Source: Culex pipiens pallens (Eukaryota > Arthropoda > Insecta > Diptera > Culicidae). From it: a DNA stretch of 64,000 nucleotides. Below, piece by piece: positions 24,191-35,003 of this stretch (position 1 is the first letter of the stretch; every line of letters begins with the position of its first letter). A program made the position numbers and the translations under genes. Where the stretch lies: NCBI RefSeq assembly GCF_016801865.2, contig NC_068937.1, positions 116,909,068 to 116,973,067 of the forward strand. The letters are read 5' to 3'. The notes under the pieces were generated by a model. The model was not told where the DNA came from. It worked only from the letters and a program-made list of their open reading frames with translations, and did not search any database.

Positions 24191-25090
24191 GCTTTAAACA
24201 ATTTGAAATGCAACTTCCTGTGTAAAATTTTCGCCAATTGCAAAACAACTGGTCTGCGGTAAAATTCATTTTATAGAACTTTTTTTATTTAAGTGTTGCA
24301 AACATAACTTTTTGCTTAAATTTTATATTTTTTGTGGTCTGCCTAAAAATTTAAACAGTTTGCAGAACAAGTTACATTTTTAAAATTTAATAATTAAAAA
24401 TTAGACATTGGAAATAAAGCAATTGAATAATTAAAAAGTTCAAAAATACAAATAGAGTTTGCTACAGTCCGGAGCCCTCAGGGATGTTTTAACACGGGGA
24501 AATTAACCGCAGTTCTATTGATTCGCATGGATTTCTTTTATAGGGGTTAAATAATTATACAATTCGACTTTAGTAATTTTGTCTTTATTTCAACTTTATA
24601 TTTCTTTACATTTTTTATCATCTAGATTCTTATTCTATTTTACCACAATTTGTGTTTTTAACGTGTGTTGAACCAAAGTAAATTCCTGAAGCAATAAAAT
24701 GATTTCAAAGTAAAGATCATTTAAAAAAATAATCATTAAAAACAAAACACAGCATCTCTTCTGCCTCTTGAAAATCTTACTTTTTTTTGTCCCGGAAACA
24801 AGGCTCCGTTTGAAACACTTGTCGTAATACTCCTAGCTGCGAAAGCACTGACCAGTTTGTGTCTTTATTCCGGAATGTTGAAATAAAGACGCAAACCGTG
24901 CTAAACGTTCTTTCTTGGCCGGATCGATGAGGTTTTTCTCTAATTACGGATTACTTACTGATACTTACCGGCTACACTGTTTTGTTTTGTTTGTTTGTTA
25001 GTACAACTTCTACCGCATAATTTCATTCGCTGGGCACAGCAAAATTATAAGCAAATAGTGTATTTACATAAAAGTTTGAGAGGGACATTT
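24191..25090. other. Intergenic region beyond RAD21 3' end
   Basis: This is AT-rich to mixed sequence downstream of RAD21, with no repeat family or gene recognised. A TCTTTATT...CGGAATGTTGAAATAAAG inverted motif occurs around 24862-24890. Confidence 0.35.
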
Positions 25091-25478
25091 TTTATTCTGT
25101 TTTGCTCTCTGCTTGATCCGTCGTCATTCGTCAATGAATCGTAATAAATTAGAGCTCGTGAGATTAGCTCTTTTTTCTCTACACATAATAACAACAATCA
25201 ATGAAGCTTACTAAACCGTGTCGCCGAGTTGGTAGATTTCAAAGAAATGGACCAACTCGGCGATTTCCCCAGTTTGTCCTATTTACACGTAATCAAATTG
25301 TTCAGAGTTCAATGATAATAACGAGGGAGGGGATTTAAAAATTATGCAATGTATAAAATGCACAAGCAGCGACGCTCGCGTGTGTGTGTGTTTGTGTTTT
25401 ATTCCTAACTTCTAATCTCTGTCAAACAGAATCAACCAGCAACTCTCTCTCTCTTTCTCTCGTTCCCGTTCCGTCGTC
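25091..25478 (-). promoter_or_regulatory. Candidate RAD21 3' UTR with poly(A) signals
   Basis: Downstream of the stop codon on the minus strand, AATAAA occurs at 25398-25403 (about 75 nt past the stop) and at 25091-25096 (about 385 nt past). Either could set the 3' end. A CT/GA-rich and a TG-rich microsatellite occupy about 25380-25465. The extent is inferred. Confidence 0.5.
25222..25262 (-). other. Perfect 12-bp stem hairpin downstream of RAD21
   Basis: CGCCGAGTTGGT (25222-25233) is perfectly complementary to ACCAACTCGGCG (25251-25262). Inside, ATTTC and GAAAT pair again around an AAA loop, separated from the main stem by a two-base mismatch. It lies 217 nt past the RAD21 stop, inside the transcript only if the distal poly(A) site is used. 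Confidence 0.75.
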
Positions 25479-25604
25479 TTACAGCTTTGGATTCTCAAAC
25501 AGCGGACCCCGCGTGATGGTAATGTCCGCGTACGGTTGCGTCTGCGTGATTTCGAGCGCTTTGAACTTTTTCAGCACCAGCAGCGAGTAGAACTTTTGGG
25601 CGGC
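25479..25604 (-). CDS. Rad21: RAD21 coding exon 6 (C-terminus)
   Basis: After acceptor TCGTTTCAG, 41 codons and TAA complete the winged helix (AAQKFYSLLVLKKFKALEIT) that binds the SMC1 head. The end, GPLFENPKL, is slightly different from the vertebrate tail. Confidence 0.94.
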   Translation of the reverse strand, partial: AAQKFYSLLVLKKFKALEITQTQPYADITITRGPLFENPKL

Positions 25605-28600
25605 CTGAAACGAAAAAAAGGTCACGTTATATTTGCGTTGTCTTGGCGCTCTGGAGAAAAGCTCAAACGCACCTGCTTCTTGTTGTTCCGATGCGTCATG
25701 TCGGACAGAACCATCTCGTCGGTCTTCAGGAGTCGTGACCGCACGGACACAAACAGCTGGGCTGCGCGCTTGTTCAGCACGCGCTCCTCGAACTGCTCGA
25801 TCGTTTCGTCCACCTGCTGCTCATCGGTGGCTTGTTGCTGTAAATTTAAAGTTTGTGAATTAGTTGAAATTCTTCAAGATTTTCGAAGTGGTCGACTTAC
25901 CCCCTCAACGGACGCCGGGAACTCGTAGTCCTGGTTCCACTCGTTCTGCACGTCCTCGTTGAGGACGCCACGTGCCGGCGAGGCGGCGTGGCCGTCGAAG
26001 CCCATGTTGGAGAAGTTCTCCATGCCCGGTTCGTTGAGGATCGACGAGACCTGGTCCGCGGGGAGGTTGGGGATTTGGTCGATGTTTTCCAAGCTGGAGT
26101 GGTGCGGCGTCATTCCGCCGTGGTCGAGTCCGTGCGGGGTCATGGCACCGGGCAGGTCAGGCATGACGTGGCCCGAGTCACCATGCTGCAATCCGGCAGG
26201 GGTCATTCCTCCGTGCTGCAATCCGGCAGGGGTCATTCCACCGTGGTGGAGATCTCCAGGTGTTAGACCACCGTGGGCCAAACCGGCAGGAGTGAGGCCA
26301 CCGTGGTCGAGATTTCCCGGCGTCATTGGTATGCTGGGCATTCCCGGGGTAGGAGGCATCATCTGAGGCGTGTGCATTCCCATGTTCAGCGGGGTTTGAT
26401 TGGGACTGCCAATATGGCTCAGACCAGGCGTGGCCGGTGGTGGCATCATGCTTCCGTCCGGATGGTGGAAACTCTGGCTCACGTCCGGGCACATTTCCTG
26501 GTCGCGCAGTTCCATCGACATCGGCGTTGGCGGAGGCATCTCCGCCGCTTCTCGCATCTGATCCACCGAAGTCTGATCCAGATGGGCAGGTGTGGCGGGT
26601 GTCATCGGCATCATCGGAGTGGCGGGCGTTTCCGGTGCAAAGTACTCCGGTGCGACCTTTCGCTTTCTGCCTCGTCGGGGCGCAACCGGTGATTCCGGTC
26701 GTTCCGGCTGCTGCTGCTCAACTCCCAACACGTCCAACGGACCCAACACGGAGAAGTCTTCGATTCCGATCGACTTCGAAGTCAAGTGCCGCTGGTAGTT
26801 CTTGAACATGCACCGCGCCGGAATGTCCCGCGATGGCAGGGCAAACAACTTCTCCACGCCACCGGTTTCCTTCCAGTACATGAGTCGCTTGGTCGGCGGG
26901 GCCAAATCCAACGTCGTCACAATATCCGACGTGTTCGCCAGCTGACTCTTCATCTCCTCGCCGCTGATGTTCTTCACCTCGTCCACGATAAGTTTCCGCT
27001 TGCGTTTGCTCTTCGTTACGCCCTTCAACGCACTCGCATCAACCGGCGCCAACGCAAAACTCTCCTCCTCGTTCTGCAGCAGCGTAGTCTGCTCCGCATT
27101 GCCATCCAGTTCCTCTCCGAAACCTTCCTCCCCTGGCGGTTCCTCTTCCGTCCGTTCCACTCTTCGCTCTCCACTAACTTCCGGTTCCACGTCCGTCACC
27201 ATCGGCACAGAAACATCCATTGAAGCTTCTTCACCCACAGCAACAGCAGCACTAGTCACCTTCGCCAACCCATCCTGGCTGGTCCCGGGCTGGGCCAAAT
27301 CGTCCAACAGCTGCTGCGTCATAATCGGCGACGGTGGCCGCGACCCGTCCGAACTCGGTGCCGGCGAAGGCGCTCCTCCCACGTCAAAGTGATCGTCATC
27401 GTCATCGTCGCTGTCCACCTGGCTCTGCTGGCCGGTTGGCGCGGCCGGCAGCTCCGGCTCCGGAGCCAACGGTGCGTCCGCAAAGATATCGCCCTCGAAC
27501 AGCCCTGCAGCCGGTTCCGCTCCAAAGTCACCCTCGTCGCCGAATCCGTCATTGTCCACCGCGTGCGGATGATGGGGATCGAACGAGTCGAGCACGGACG
27601 TGCGGGACGTCCCCGGCAGGGGTTCCTTCTCCTGCTCGAGGTCGGGCGGCGGTGCGACGGGATCGGTGAAGAGGTCGTCCTGGGTGGCGGAAAAAAAACG
27701 GTGAAGTGTTAGTCTTTTTGATTTATTAGGGTATTTTTTCCTAAGCAAGTTAGTTTAGTTAAAAGCGGATATTATTTTTAATCTTCAAATTCTCAATTTA
27801 TTGTTCAGTTTGCAAATTAACATATTTTTTTATTTTAAACATGGTGCAGTTTAGATTCGATTATCAAAAGTACACTTCACCTAGGATAATCGAATCTTCC
27901 GATAATCGAATCACATAAAAAAATTACGTTCTCTCATTTTGGTTTCTTGACCCATAAAATTAATATACAATATACAGTCCAGACCAAGGATGGACAACGT
28001 GGAAGACAACATGCTCATTCTCTTTCTCTCGTGTTTGGCCTCTCTCTTCCTTGTGATTGCTGCGAGGTGACAGAAGTCATTTGAATGCAATCATGGGAGA
28101 GATGATCGAAATCTCGGTAAAATGTCAAACGACCGTGCTCTGAGCGAATGTATTTCTAGAGGGAGGTCAATTACTGCGTGCGTGACTTTACGTAGCACTC
28201 ATTCGTTTGTGTGTGAAACGAACGAAAGCAGCATGTCAACATCAGGTGGTCACAGTGAAGGACAGTCATGCTCCCTTCGTTTTTTTTTTCTTCAATGAGC
28301 GTCAAAAGATTTTCTTTTGTTGAAGATTCATCCATCACTGTTCTAGGACTCAATTATCCGAAGGCATTGGAAAATTAGAATTACAAAATAAAGTTTCGCT
28401 GTCTTATTTTTGATTGTCGAGCTTAAGTATGACCTTCAATATGACCCTAATAACTACGCTAAAGTGATATAAAAAAATTAAATCCTAGTTGGCGCCCAAA
28501 ATGGCGGTGATGAACTATTCAAAATTGAGTGAAATGTAGTCGTAAGTTCTATGCAAAAGCAAAAAAAAACGAAAAAACATGTTTTCGTTTATGATTCGAT

Positions 28601-31600
28601 TATCCGAAGTCCCAAAATAGTGGTGCGTCCATCCCGGGAATTCCCGGGACAAAAATCCCGGGATTTTTCCAAAACCGGGAATTCCCGAAATAAAAAAAAA
28701 CTATTTTTGGTGTGGAAATTCAGCTTTGGTTGTGGATATAGATGAACAGTTGAATATGTCACAATCGATAATAATTTTTAAGCATTGTAATTTGTATTCG
28801 GCATATATTAGAATTAATTTGGTGTAGTGTACCGATCTGCAAAATGCTAGGCGCTATAAATATTTCCAATCCGATTTTATAAATTTTTAAAAGATTGAGA
28901 TATCTACGTATATTAATGATTTAAAATTTCGAAAAAAAATCAAATCAAATTATTTTTCATCAAACACTGGCCCCACAATCAGGACAAATGAAACGAATTA
29001 AGACAGCTATTTAGACATTTTTTTTTTTTTTTGCATGCTGTTTTGAATGACTTTGGTTAAAACAGGAACAGAACAAAACAATTTCACAGAACACCGATTT
29101 TTAAATTTATTGCTCTTAAATATATTTCTTTTTTTCCAGTTGACGGTAGTATAATAAATTGAAAATAATTTGTAAAATAGGTTTTTTGCTAAAGTTTTTT
29201 TTGTGAAAGTTGAACTTTTCAGCACTAGTATCAATAAGTTTTTTTTTTATTTTAACGGTGAATTTATTCAACACATGGGTGTTTGCAAAAATTCATTCAA
29301 AAGGCGTTTATTCTGGATTGAAAAAATGTTGTAAGCAACTTGTTGAAAAAACTTGTTTTTTTCCAGCACTTTTCGTACTTCTAGATTACTTTTTTCAAAA
29401 CAAAACAACAAGAGTTTCCTGTACATAGGACATTTTGAAAAAGTAATCCAGATTAATCCGATAAATGTACGACTCGTGCTGATTTTTTTTAAGTTGAACT
29501 TCTCAGCAGTGGTATTGAAAGGTATTAATTTTCCATTCAGTTATTTAGGGAAAAGTAGGCCGTTTCGTTTCTCCAGAAAAAAACTAACTTAATCCACCTA
29601 TGTGGTTGGAGCCTTCCTCACTTATTACTAACAATGGCTGATATGATGGAATTGTACAAAAATTTCATCTATTTTTTAGATCCGGAACAAAAAAGTACAT
29701 AAATATCACTTAAGTGGACATATCTCAAGACATAGTGGCCAGATCATCAATGTTTTGGACTCGTTGGAAAGATCTTTTGATAACCTAACCAACGATGGGT
29801 CGGATGATGGACCCGGACATAGTTTACATACATTTAAGTGAGATCCGGATGTATGAGAAAACACATTTTTATACATAACTTTTGAACTACTTATCGAAAC
29901 TTCAATCTGTATAAAACTTGATCTATGGGACCCTAAACCAAGTCGAATGCAACAGGTTCAGGTCAAATCGGTTCAGCCAGTGCCGAGAATCATGAGCTAG
30001 TTTGCTGGTCACATACATACATACACACACACATACACACACACATACACACACACATACACACAGACATTTGTTCAGTTTTCGATTCTGAGTCGATATG
30101 TATACATGAAGGTGGGTCTAGGACGTTTTTATACAAAGTTCATTTTTAGAGCAGGATTATAGCCTTACCTCAGTGAGGAAGGCAAAAAAACAGGAAAACT
30201 TGAAAGTTTCACAGCGGAATTGCAAAAACTTTTATAAAACATAAATTGACTGGTGTCATTTTATTTGTTGTCGCCTCTTGTTTTTTGCCTTCCTCACCTC
30301 AATGAGAAAAGGCTATAAAATCACTCGAAAAATGAACTTCTTTATTCGACCTCGTAGACCCACCTTCACGTATACCTATCGATTCAGAATCAAATTCTGA
30401 ACAAATGTCTGTGCGTGTGTCTGGATGTGAGTCCGTGCACCGAAAAATATGCACACGATTATCTCCGGACTGGCTTAACCGATTTGGACCGTTTTGGTCT
30501 CATTTGATCCGTCTTGCAGTACCACAAGACCCTAGTTAATAGTATGAAGTTAAGAAAAGTACTTCAAAAGTTATGTGTTGTATTTCGTGAGAGCTGATTT
30601 TATTGCTTCTTGTTTGTTCGAGTGTCAGAAGTGGAATGAACGCTTATGCTAAAAAAACGATTTTAGCTAAACTTCGGAAGATTGTAAAAGGGCTGTTTTT
30701 TTATAAGAAAACCCGCCATGCTATACATTTTTGGAAAGGTATTGGAAAGACCTTTCCAACGCGTTGAAAAGATTGAAGATCTGATAACCCCATCAAAAGT
30801 TATGAGCACTTAAGTGTTATTTATACACTTTTTTGAGGTTGGATCTCAAATATTTTGATGAAAAAGTTGTCCGGATCTATCATGCGACCCATCGTTGGAT
30901 AGGTAATCAAAAGACCTTTCCAACAAGCTCAAAAGATTGAAGATCTGACAACCCTATCAAAAGTTATTAGTACTTTAGTGTCTTTGATACACTTTTATGA
31001 AGCTGGATCTCAGATAATTTGATAAAAAATAGGTGTTATTTATACACTTTTTTGAGGCTGTGTAGGGTATTCACTTTTATGAATGCAAGGAAGGCACCAA
31101 CCACCTAAAGGTGGATTAAGTAACGTTTTTAAAGATATTTTCAAAGAAATTTTTCATGCTTTTCTAATCATGTCATATGAAAAAGAAATAGGTTTATATA
31201 AGTTTATTTAATTTGAATCACATCACAAAAAAAAATCACAAAAAAAAACTTATTTTAATTTCATTTAACGGTACACATCAACCATAGCTTTTGCACCACG
31301 ATTTCTGTTACAGACATTTTAGTATCTTCAAAACAACGGGGACTATCGATATAATTTTTTATTCATCCCCTAAATTACTGTCTCCATAGTTTTACTATTT
31401 TTACCATCAGAATCTTGCACAATTTTGGATTAAGAAGAAAACAACTTCCTTAGTTACTGTGCACCCGTACGCTATTTAAAAACTGTCGTCCTTGTTTAGA
31501 TTAAAGTGTAGATTATTACCAATTAATATGATTGAACTAATTCTATGATTTTAAGCTCGAAAAACATAACAAATATAGTGAAAACATAAATTTTATGTGT

Positions 31601-34600
31601 TTCAAAAATTTCCCGGGATCCCGGGAATTCCCGGGATTTAAAAAAATATTTTTCCCGTTTCCCGGGAATTTCAAAACCCGGGCCCTACATATTAGAGGAG
31701 TAAATCGTGACGTCACAAATGAACTCAAATCACTCAAAGTTCATTTTGTGAGTGACTTTAACAATTTTTGCTAGTTTGACAGTTACATTGTCCCCAGTCT
31801 CCTCTATCGAATGGAGGCTTCGAATAATCGAGTCTGGACTGCATTGCGTATTTTATTTTTTATTTTTTGAGTCTGCTACAAAAACAACACATTATTCAAA
31901 AACACTGGAAATAAAAAAACGGGGTCGCGTTTTAGTTTGACACCGCTTTTACACGGAGTTCACACACACTACCAAACGTTTGTTTTGATAGTGTGCGTGA
32001 GCGCCGTGTAAAAAGTGACAGTTCGTCCCTTATTAGTTTGACTTTGACCTAAAAACAAACAACAAACTAAAAAAGTGTCAAACGAAAAAGTGATCAACCA
32101 CCGCGGGTTGAGTGTATCTACGACCATAATTTAATGAAGGAAAAAAATCTGCCATCTGATTTTTATATGATGAGATTTTTCAAAACATTTTTTCGGCATG
32201 TTATATAATTTGAAATTCAAAAAATAATTTTGGAAATTTTTGGAGTATTTTTCCAATTATTGCCATAAATTTTTTTTCAAAAGTTCAGCAATTTCTAGTG
32301 TGCCTATCAACTTCAATTTAAGCAAAAAATATTATTACACTTCATCAGCTATTTCAAAGGTTATTTTCAAACATCGAAGCGAGCAGTTTTTGAATATCTT
32401 CAAAGCAATTTTTTAGCCTGATAAAAAGTTGTAAACTATATCAGGCTGTCGTCACAAATATACAATCAAATTACAAATTATTTATGTAAAAAGCCTTAAT
32501 GGCTTGTATGGAAAAGTCAATGACGCAAAATTTAAATATATGGACGAAGTTGGGCTGAGAGACGAAATCCGCATGGCTTTCTATTGAACTGAGTTATCGT
32601 AGTAACTCATAATGTGTTCATAATTCCACAATTTGATCCAACTTTCTATTTATTCATGTGATTTTTTCCACCCACTAGAACTTTTGTCATACTATCATTT
32701 CTTCAGATATACACTTCATTCGCAAACCATTTAGGAAAAACAATTCAGGAAAAGCACGCGATGCCGGATGGTAAGATAAATAGGTGATGATAGACAGATA
32801 GATAGAGGATAGATAGAAGAGAAGGTAAATAAACCGGAAAACGGGTGAGTAGAAGAAGAAGCAGCAGCGGGTAACCAATAAACACAAAATTAACAAGCCG
32901 CGAGCGCCGCACTTCCGGGAGGAGGCCACCCACAAAACTTAAAAACTAAGAAGGGAGAGCACAGTCAAAACCGAAACAGAAAGCAAACGAAATTATTCAA
33001 GCCTTTCCTTTCCTTCCTTCCTCAAAGATGGGGCGCAACCCAACAGGAATTGCCTCTACTTACAAGATACTCGTTCCACCGGGTATCCTGCGCCGGCTGC
33101 TCGGCGAGCTCTTCGTACAGACTTTTGGCCCGGCCCCGCAGCGGCGGATGACCCCTCCTGTGGTCCTGTGGTTTCTGAGAACCCGGTTCCGCCACCGAAT
33201 CATCCGGCAGAAGTTCCGCCGGTGTCCTGGCCCTGCTCTCGGTCAGTGTTAGCGATTCCCTGCCGGTGGTGGTGGTGGCCGCCGCGCCCGTCTCCGGATC
33301 GGGCACCTCTGGCTCAATGTCCAGTTCCTGCCAGGCGGCCAACGACGACGACGGCGGCGGGGGAGAGTGTGTATTCAGGAGTTGTTTCGATTTGGGTCGG
33401 TGTTGGGGTTTTGGTTTTTGGGGAAGTTGGTCGATGATGATGATGATTTTGGTTTTGGTTTCGGTTTGTGAAAGGAAGAGTGATATAAACAACAGAGAGA
33501 GACAGAAGGAATCGATTATGAGAGAGCTCTTCCAGCGGCGTCCGGAATCGATTGTTCGGCAGGGGGCAGGGCAGGGTTAATAACGGAAGCTGAATGGAAT
33601 TCTACGAGGGAAAATAAATTGGGAACAACAACTCGAAACTGTACAATTTTCTCTACAATTGTGTGCTTTTGGCAAACAATTTTGGCTGGTTTGGATTTGG
33701 AACCGCGACAAAACAACAAAAATGTATACACAACAAATACATACACGAAATGCGAAGTCAGTTTTTGGCCAAATGGTTCTGTCTTCCGAGATAGATACAG
33801 AGATAGAGAGCGAGAGCGAGATAGAAACAAAAGTACTTGGGACAGAAGTGAGTGAGTGTGTGCGTGTGTGCTTCGTTTGTGCGGCGCTTTTCCGAATTTA
33901 TTTTCCAAATGGTTTTTTTTATTTTTTCGTTATTCTTCGAAACTTAACGGAAAATAAAACTAAAGTTCTTACATGACTAAGAGTGGACTCAAACACAGAC
34001 ACAGAGAGAAAGAGAGGCAAAACGAAACGGTCGGACACGGCACTTACCTCCATCGGTTCCTCGATCCGGTCGCGCACAATGTCCGGCGTGTCGTCAAATC
34101 CCATATCACCGAACCCGTCGTCGTGGATGTTCATCGGCAGCGTGCCGTAATCCTCGCGCATCGTGATCTCGTCCGCGCGCGACTGATTGATCGAAAAGTG
34201 CGCCTCAATGTCCACGTCGTTCAGCTCCGGCAGCGGCGTGTCAAAGTCGTGAAACACCTCCGGCAGCGTAATCGCATTGACCGCAGCCTCCCGATGCTCC
34301 TCCGGCAGATCGACCATGCCCGGACGGAACGCCATCTAAAAAAAGAGTCAAAAACCCGTTAAAACACAAAAACCACCTAAAACTCAACCACCCACCTTAA
34401 TCTTGACGAACGCCTCGTTACAGTCGGCCAGCAGGTACTTGGCCTTGCGGGCGTAGATCCGCACGACACCGAGCAGCAAGTGGCCCGACGTTCGCAGGGC
34501 CAGCTTCACCTTGGGCTGCATGATGCCGTCGACGGACTGCTCGATGTTCGTCTCGAAGACGTGCGCCTTGGTGATCTTCTTGTCCCAATGGGCCGCCAAC

Positions 34601-34653
34601 CAGATCCGGGCCAGCGGGCCCTTCTTGGCCAGCACGATGTGGGCGTAGAACAT
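25479..34653 (-). CDS. Rad21: RAD21 / SCC1 cohesin kleisin subunit
   Basis: Six exons join with no phase breaks (all phase 0): 34396-34653, 34048-34335, 33064-33327, 25901-27679, 25673-25837 and 25479-25604, giving about 959 residues. RAD21 is the kleisin that closes the SMC1-SMC3 cohesin ring in the nucleus and is cut by separase at anaphase. Residues 1-100 are the N-terminal SMC3-binding domain (MFYAHIVLAKKGPLARIWLA, then AFRPGMVDLPEEHREAA). Around 490-550 lie KSKRKRKLIVDEV and the conserved TLDLAPPTKRLMYWKETGG block. Residues 864-959 form the C-terminal SMC1-binding winged helix, ending FYSLLVLKKFKALEITQTQP-YADI. The protein is longer than human (631) or fly (about 715) RAD21 because of a TP-rich linker with a decapeptide array. 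Acceptor and donor sites are visible for every intron. The fly orthologue is verthandi. Confidence 0.95.
25673..25837 (-). CDS. Rad21: RAD21 coding exon 5
   Basis: The acceptor is AAATTTACAG and the donor CAG|GTGCGT. The exon holds 55 codons containing FEERVLNKRAAQLFVSVRSR and the start of the C-terminal winged-helix domain (DEMVLSDMTHRNNKKQ). Confidence 0.94.
25901..27679 (-). CDS. Rad21: RAD21 coding exon 4 (large)
   Basis: The acceptor is CCGCCACCCAG and the donor GAGGGG|GTAAGT. It encodes 593 residues. An acidic region (DSDDDDDDHFD) is followed by a basic KSKRKRK stretch, the conserved DIVTTLDLAPPTKRLMYWKE block, a TP-rich linker, and a 10-residue repeat (consensus L-x-H-G-G-M/L-T-P-A-G) at about residues 727-776. 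The antisense ORFs over this exon are composition shadows. Confidence 0.95.
26180..26311 (-). repeat. Coding tandem repeat, 30-bp units in RAD21
   Basis: Four consecutive 10-residue units (LDHGGLTPAG, LAHGGLTPGD, LHHGGMTPAG, LQHGGMTPAG) are followed by a fifth that decays after LQHG. The last complete unit and the unit before it are nearly identical in DNA, which fits recent slippage or unequal exchange. Confidence 0.92.
29205..29583. repeat. R5 repeat copy
   Basis: AAGTTGAACTTTTCAGCACT at 29209, TGTAAGCAACTTGTTGAAAA at about 29330 and a second AAGTTGAACTTCTCAGCAG at about 29491 match the blocks at 5.66-5.90 kb and 10.55-10.88 kb. Confidence 0.55.
29584..30189 (+). mobile_element. R1 repeat copy
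   Basis: It begins TAACTTAATCCACCTATGTGG and ends CAGTGAGGAAGGCAAAAAAA. It contains a CATACACA microsatellite at about 30009-30064 and the family block GAGTCGATATGTATACAT. Confidence 0.8.
30290..31124 (-). mobile_element. R1 repeat copy, inverted
   Basis: Read on plus it starts TTTTGCCTTCCTCACCTCA and ends CCACCTAAAGGTGGATTAAG, i.e. the reverse of the copy ending about 100 bp upstream. The pair could form a large hairpin in the RAD21 pre-mRNA. Confidence 0.8.
31951..32012. repeat. Short hairpin (TTTACACGG ends)
   Basis: TTTACACGG followed by CACACACACTACCAAAC is complementary, with few mismatches, to GTTTGTTTTGATAGTGTGCG and CCGTGTAAA. The following ~100 bp (GTGACAGTTCGTC..., GTCAAACGAAAA, GGTTGAGTGTAT) recur at 45.09-45.19 kb. 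Confidence 0.6.
33064..33327 (-). CDS. Rad21: RAD21 coding exon 3 (possible cassette exon)
   Basis: The acceptor is GCCTGGCAG after a C-rich tract, and the donor CTT|GTAAGT. The exon has exactly 88 codons in phase 0 on both sides, so the protein stays in frame with or without it. The sequence is low-conservation linker (ELDIEPEVPDPETG, RAKSLYEELAEQPAQDTRWN). The splice sites and GC-rich coding composition favour a real exon. It could be alternatively spliced. Confidence 0.72.
33328..34047 (-). other. RAD21 intron 2
   Basis: This 720-bp intron is low in repeats apart from a GAGATA/GAGAGC microsatellite at about 33785-33830. The short ORFs within it on either strand are not supported. Confidence 0.6.
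34048..34335 (-). CDS. Rad21: RAD21 coding exon 2
   Basis: The acceptor is TTTTTTTAG and the donor GAG|GTAAGT. The exon holds 96 codons, finishing the N-terminal domain (MAFRPGMVDLPEE, NQSRADEITMREDYG) and ending DIVRDRIEEPME. The DIVR motif sits where vertebrate RAD21 has its first separase site (consensus ExxR), but with Asp in place of Glu. Confidence 0.93.
34396..34653 (-). CDS. Rad21: RAD21 coding exon 1
   Basis: This exon holds 86 codons from the ATG at 34653 (context CACCACC-ATG) to KIK at the donor AAG|GTGGGT. It encodes the first part of the kleisin N-terminal domain. The 60-bp intron that follows is a typical short insect intron. Confidence 0.95.
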
Positions 34654-34711
34654 GGTGGTGTGTCTGGTTGCACTTGGTAGTCAGTACTTCAATTAAAACT
34701 CGAAGGAATTT
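34654..34711 (-). promoter_or_regulatory. RAD21 5' UTR, 3' portion, with upstream splice acceptor
   Basis: Upstream of the ATG, the minus strand reads TCTCTAATCCTTTCCAG just before 34711. This is a strong acceptor, implying that the first 54-58 nt before the start codon belong to this exon and that a 5' non-coding exon lies further right. Confidence 0.6.
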
Positions 34712-35003
34712 CTGGAAAGGATTAGAGAAAATTATGTTAAACTTCGGGTCTCTCTCCCAATAAACGACACGTGAGGACTCTTTAACAAAAGATACAACGT
34801 ACTTAAGACTGGTCAACATGTGACATGTGGGAACATGTGAATAAGCACAATACTTTCTTCAAAATTTGGTAGAACATATTATCAATTTCAGCCTTTAGGG
34901 GAAATATACCCATTTTCAGCCCATTTCTATTATCGGATTATAAGAACATTGATCATAAACTACATCTTTTATAAAGTGTTTTTGAATATTTCAAAGCACA
35001 TAA

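Larger units (their letters stand above)
28617..31688. mobile_element. Second TTCCCGGG-rich element, itself split by other repeats
   Basis: The left end has CATCCCGGGAATTCCCGGGA and CCGGGAATTCCCGAAAT. The right end (31608-31683) has the same units in inverted order and ends GGGCCCTA. It resembles the 9.3-kb element, but its termini are less alike and I find no clean target duplication. It interrupts an R2 copy whose ends are at about 28340 and 31845. Confidence 0.6.
27680..33063 (-). other. RAD21 intron 3, filled with transposons
   Basis: This 5.4-kb intron carries R2 fragments (27.85-27.92, 28.34-28.61 and 31.69-31.85 kb), a TTCCCGGG-rich element (28.62-31.69 kb), R5 and two R1 copies in opposite orientation (29.58-30.19 and 30.29-31.12 kb). 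It also carries a short hairpin at 31.95-32.01 kb. About 28.0-28.33 kb and 32.1-33.0 kb show no family seen elsewhere here. Confidence 0.75.

Noticed and set aside
25959..27712. Long plus-strand ORFs opposite RAD21 exon 4
   Set aside because: They are composition shadows of the GC-rich, repetitive minus-strand coding exon, with no domain or start/splice support.
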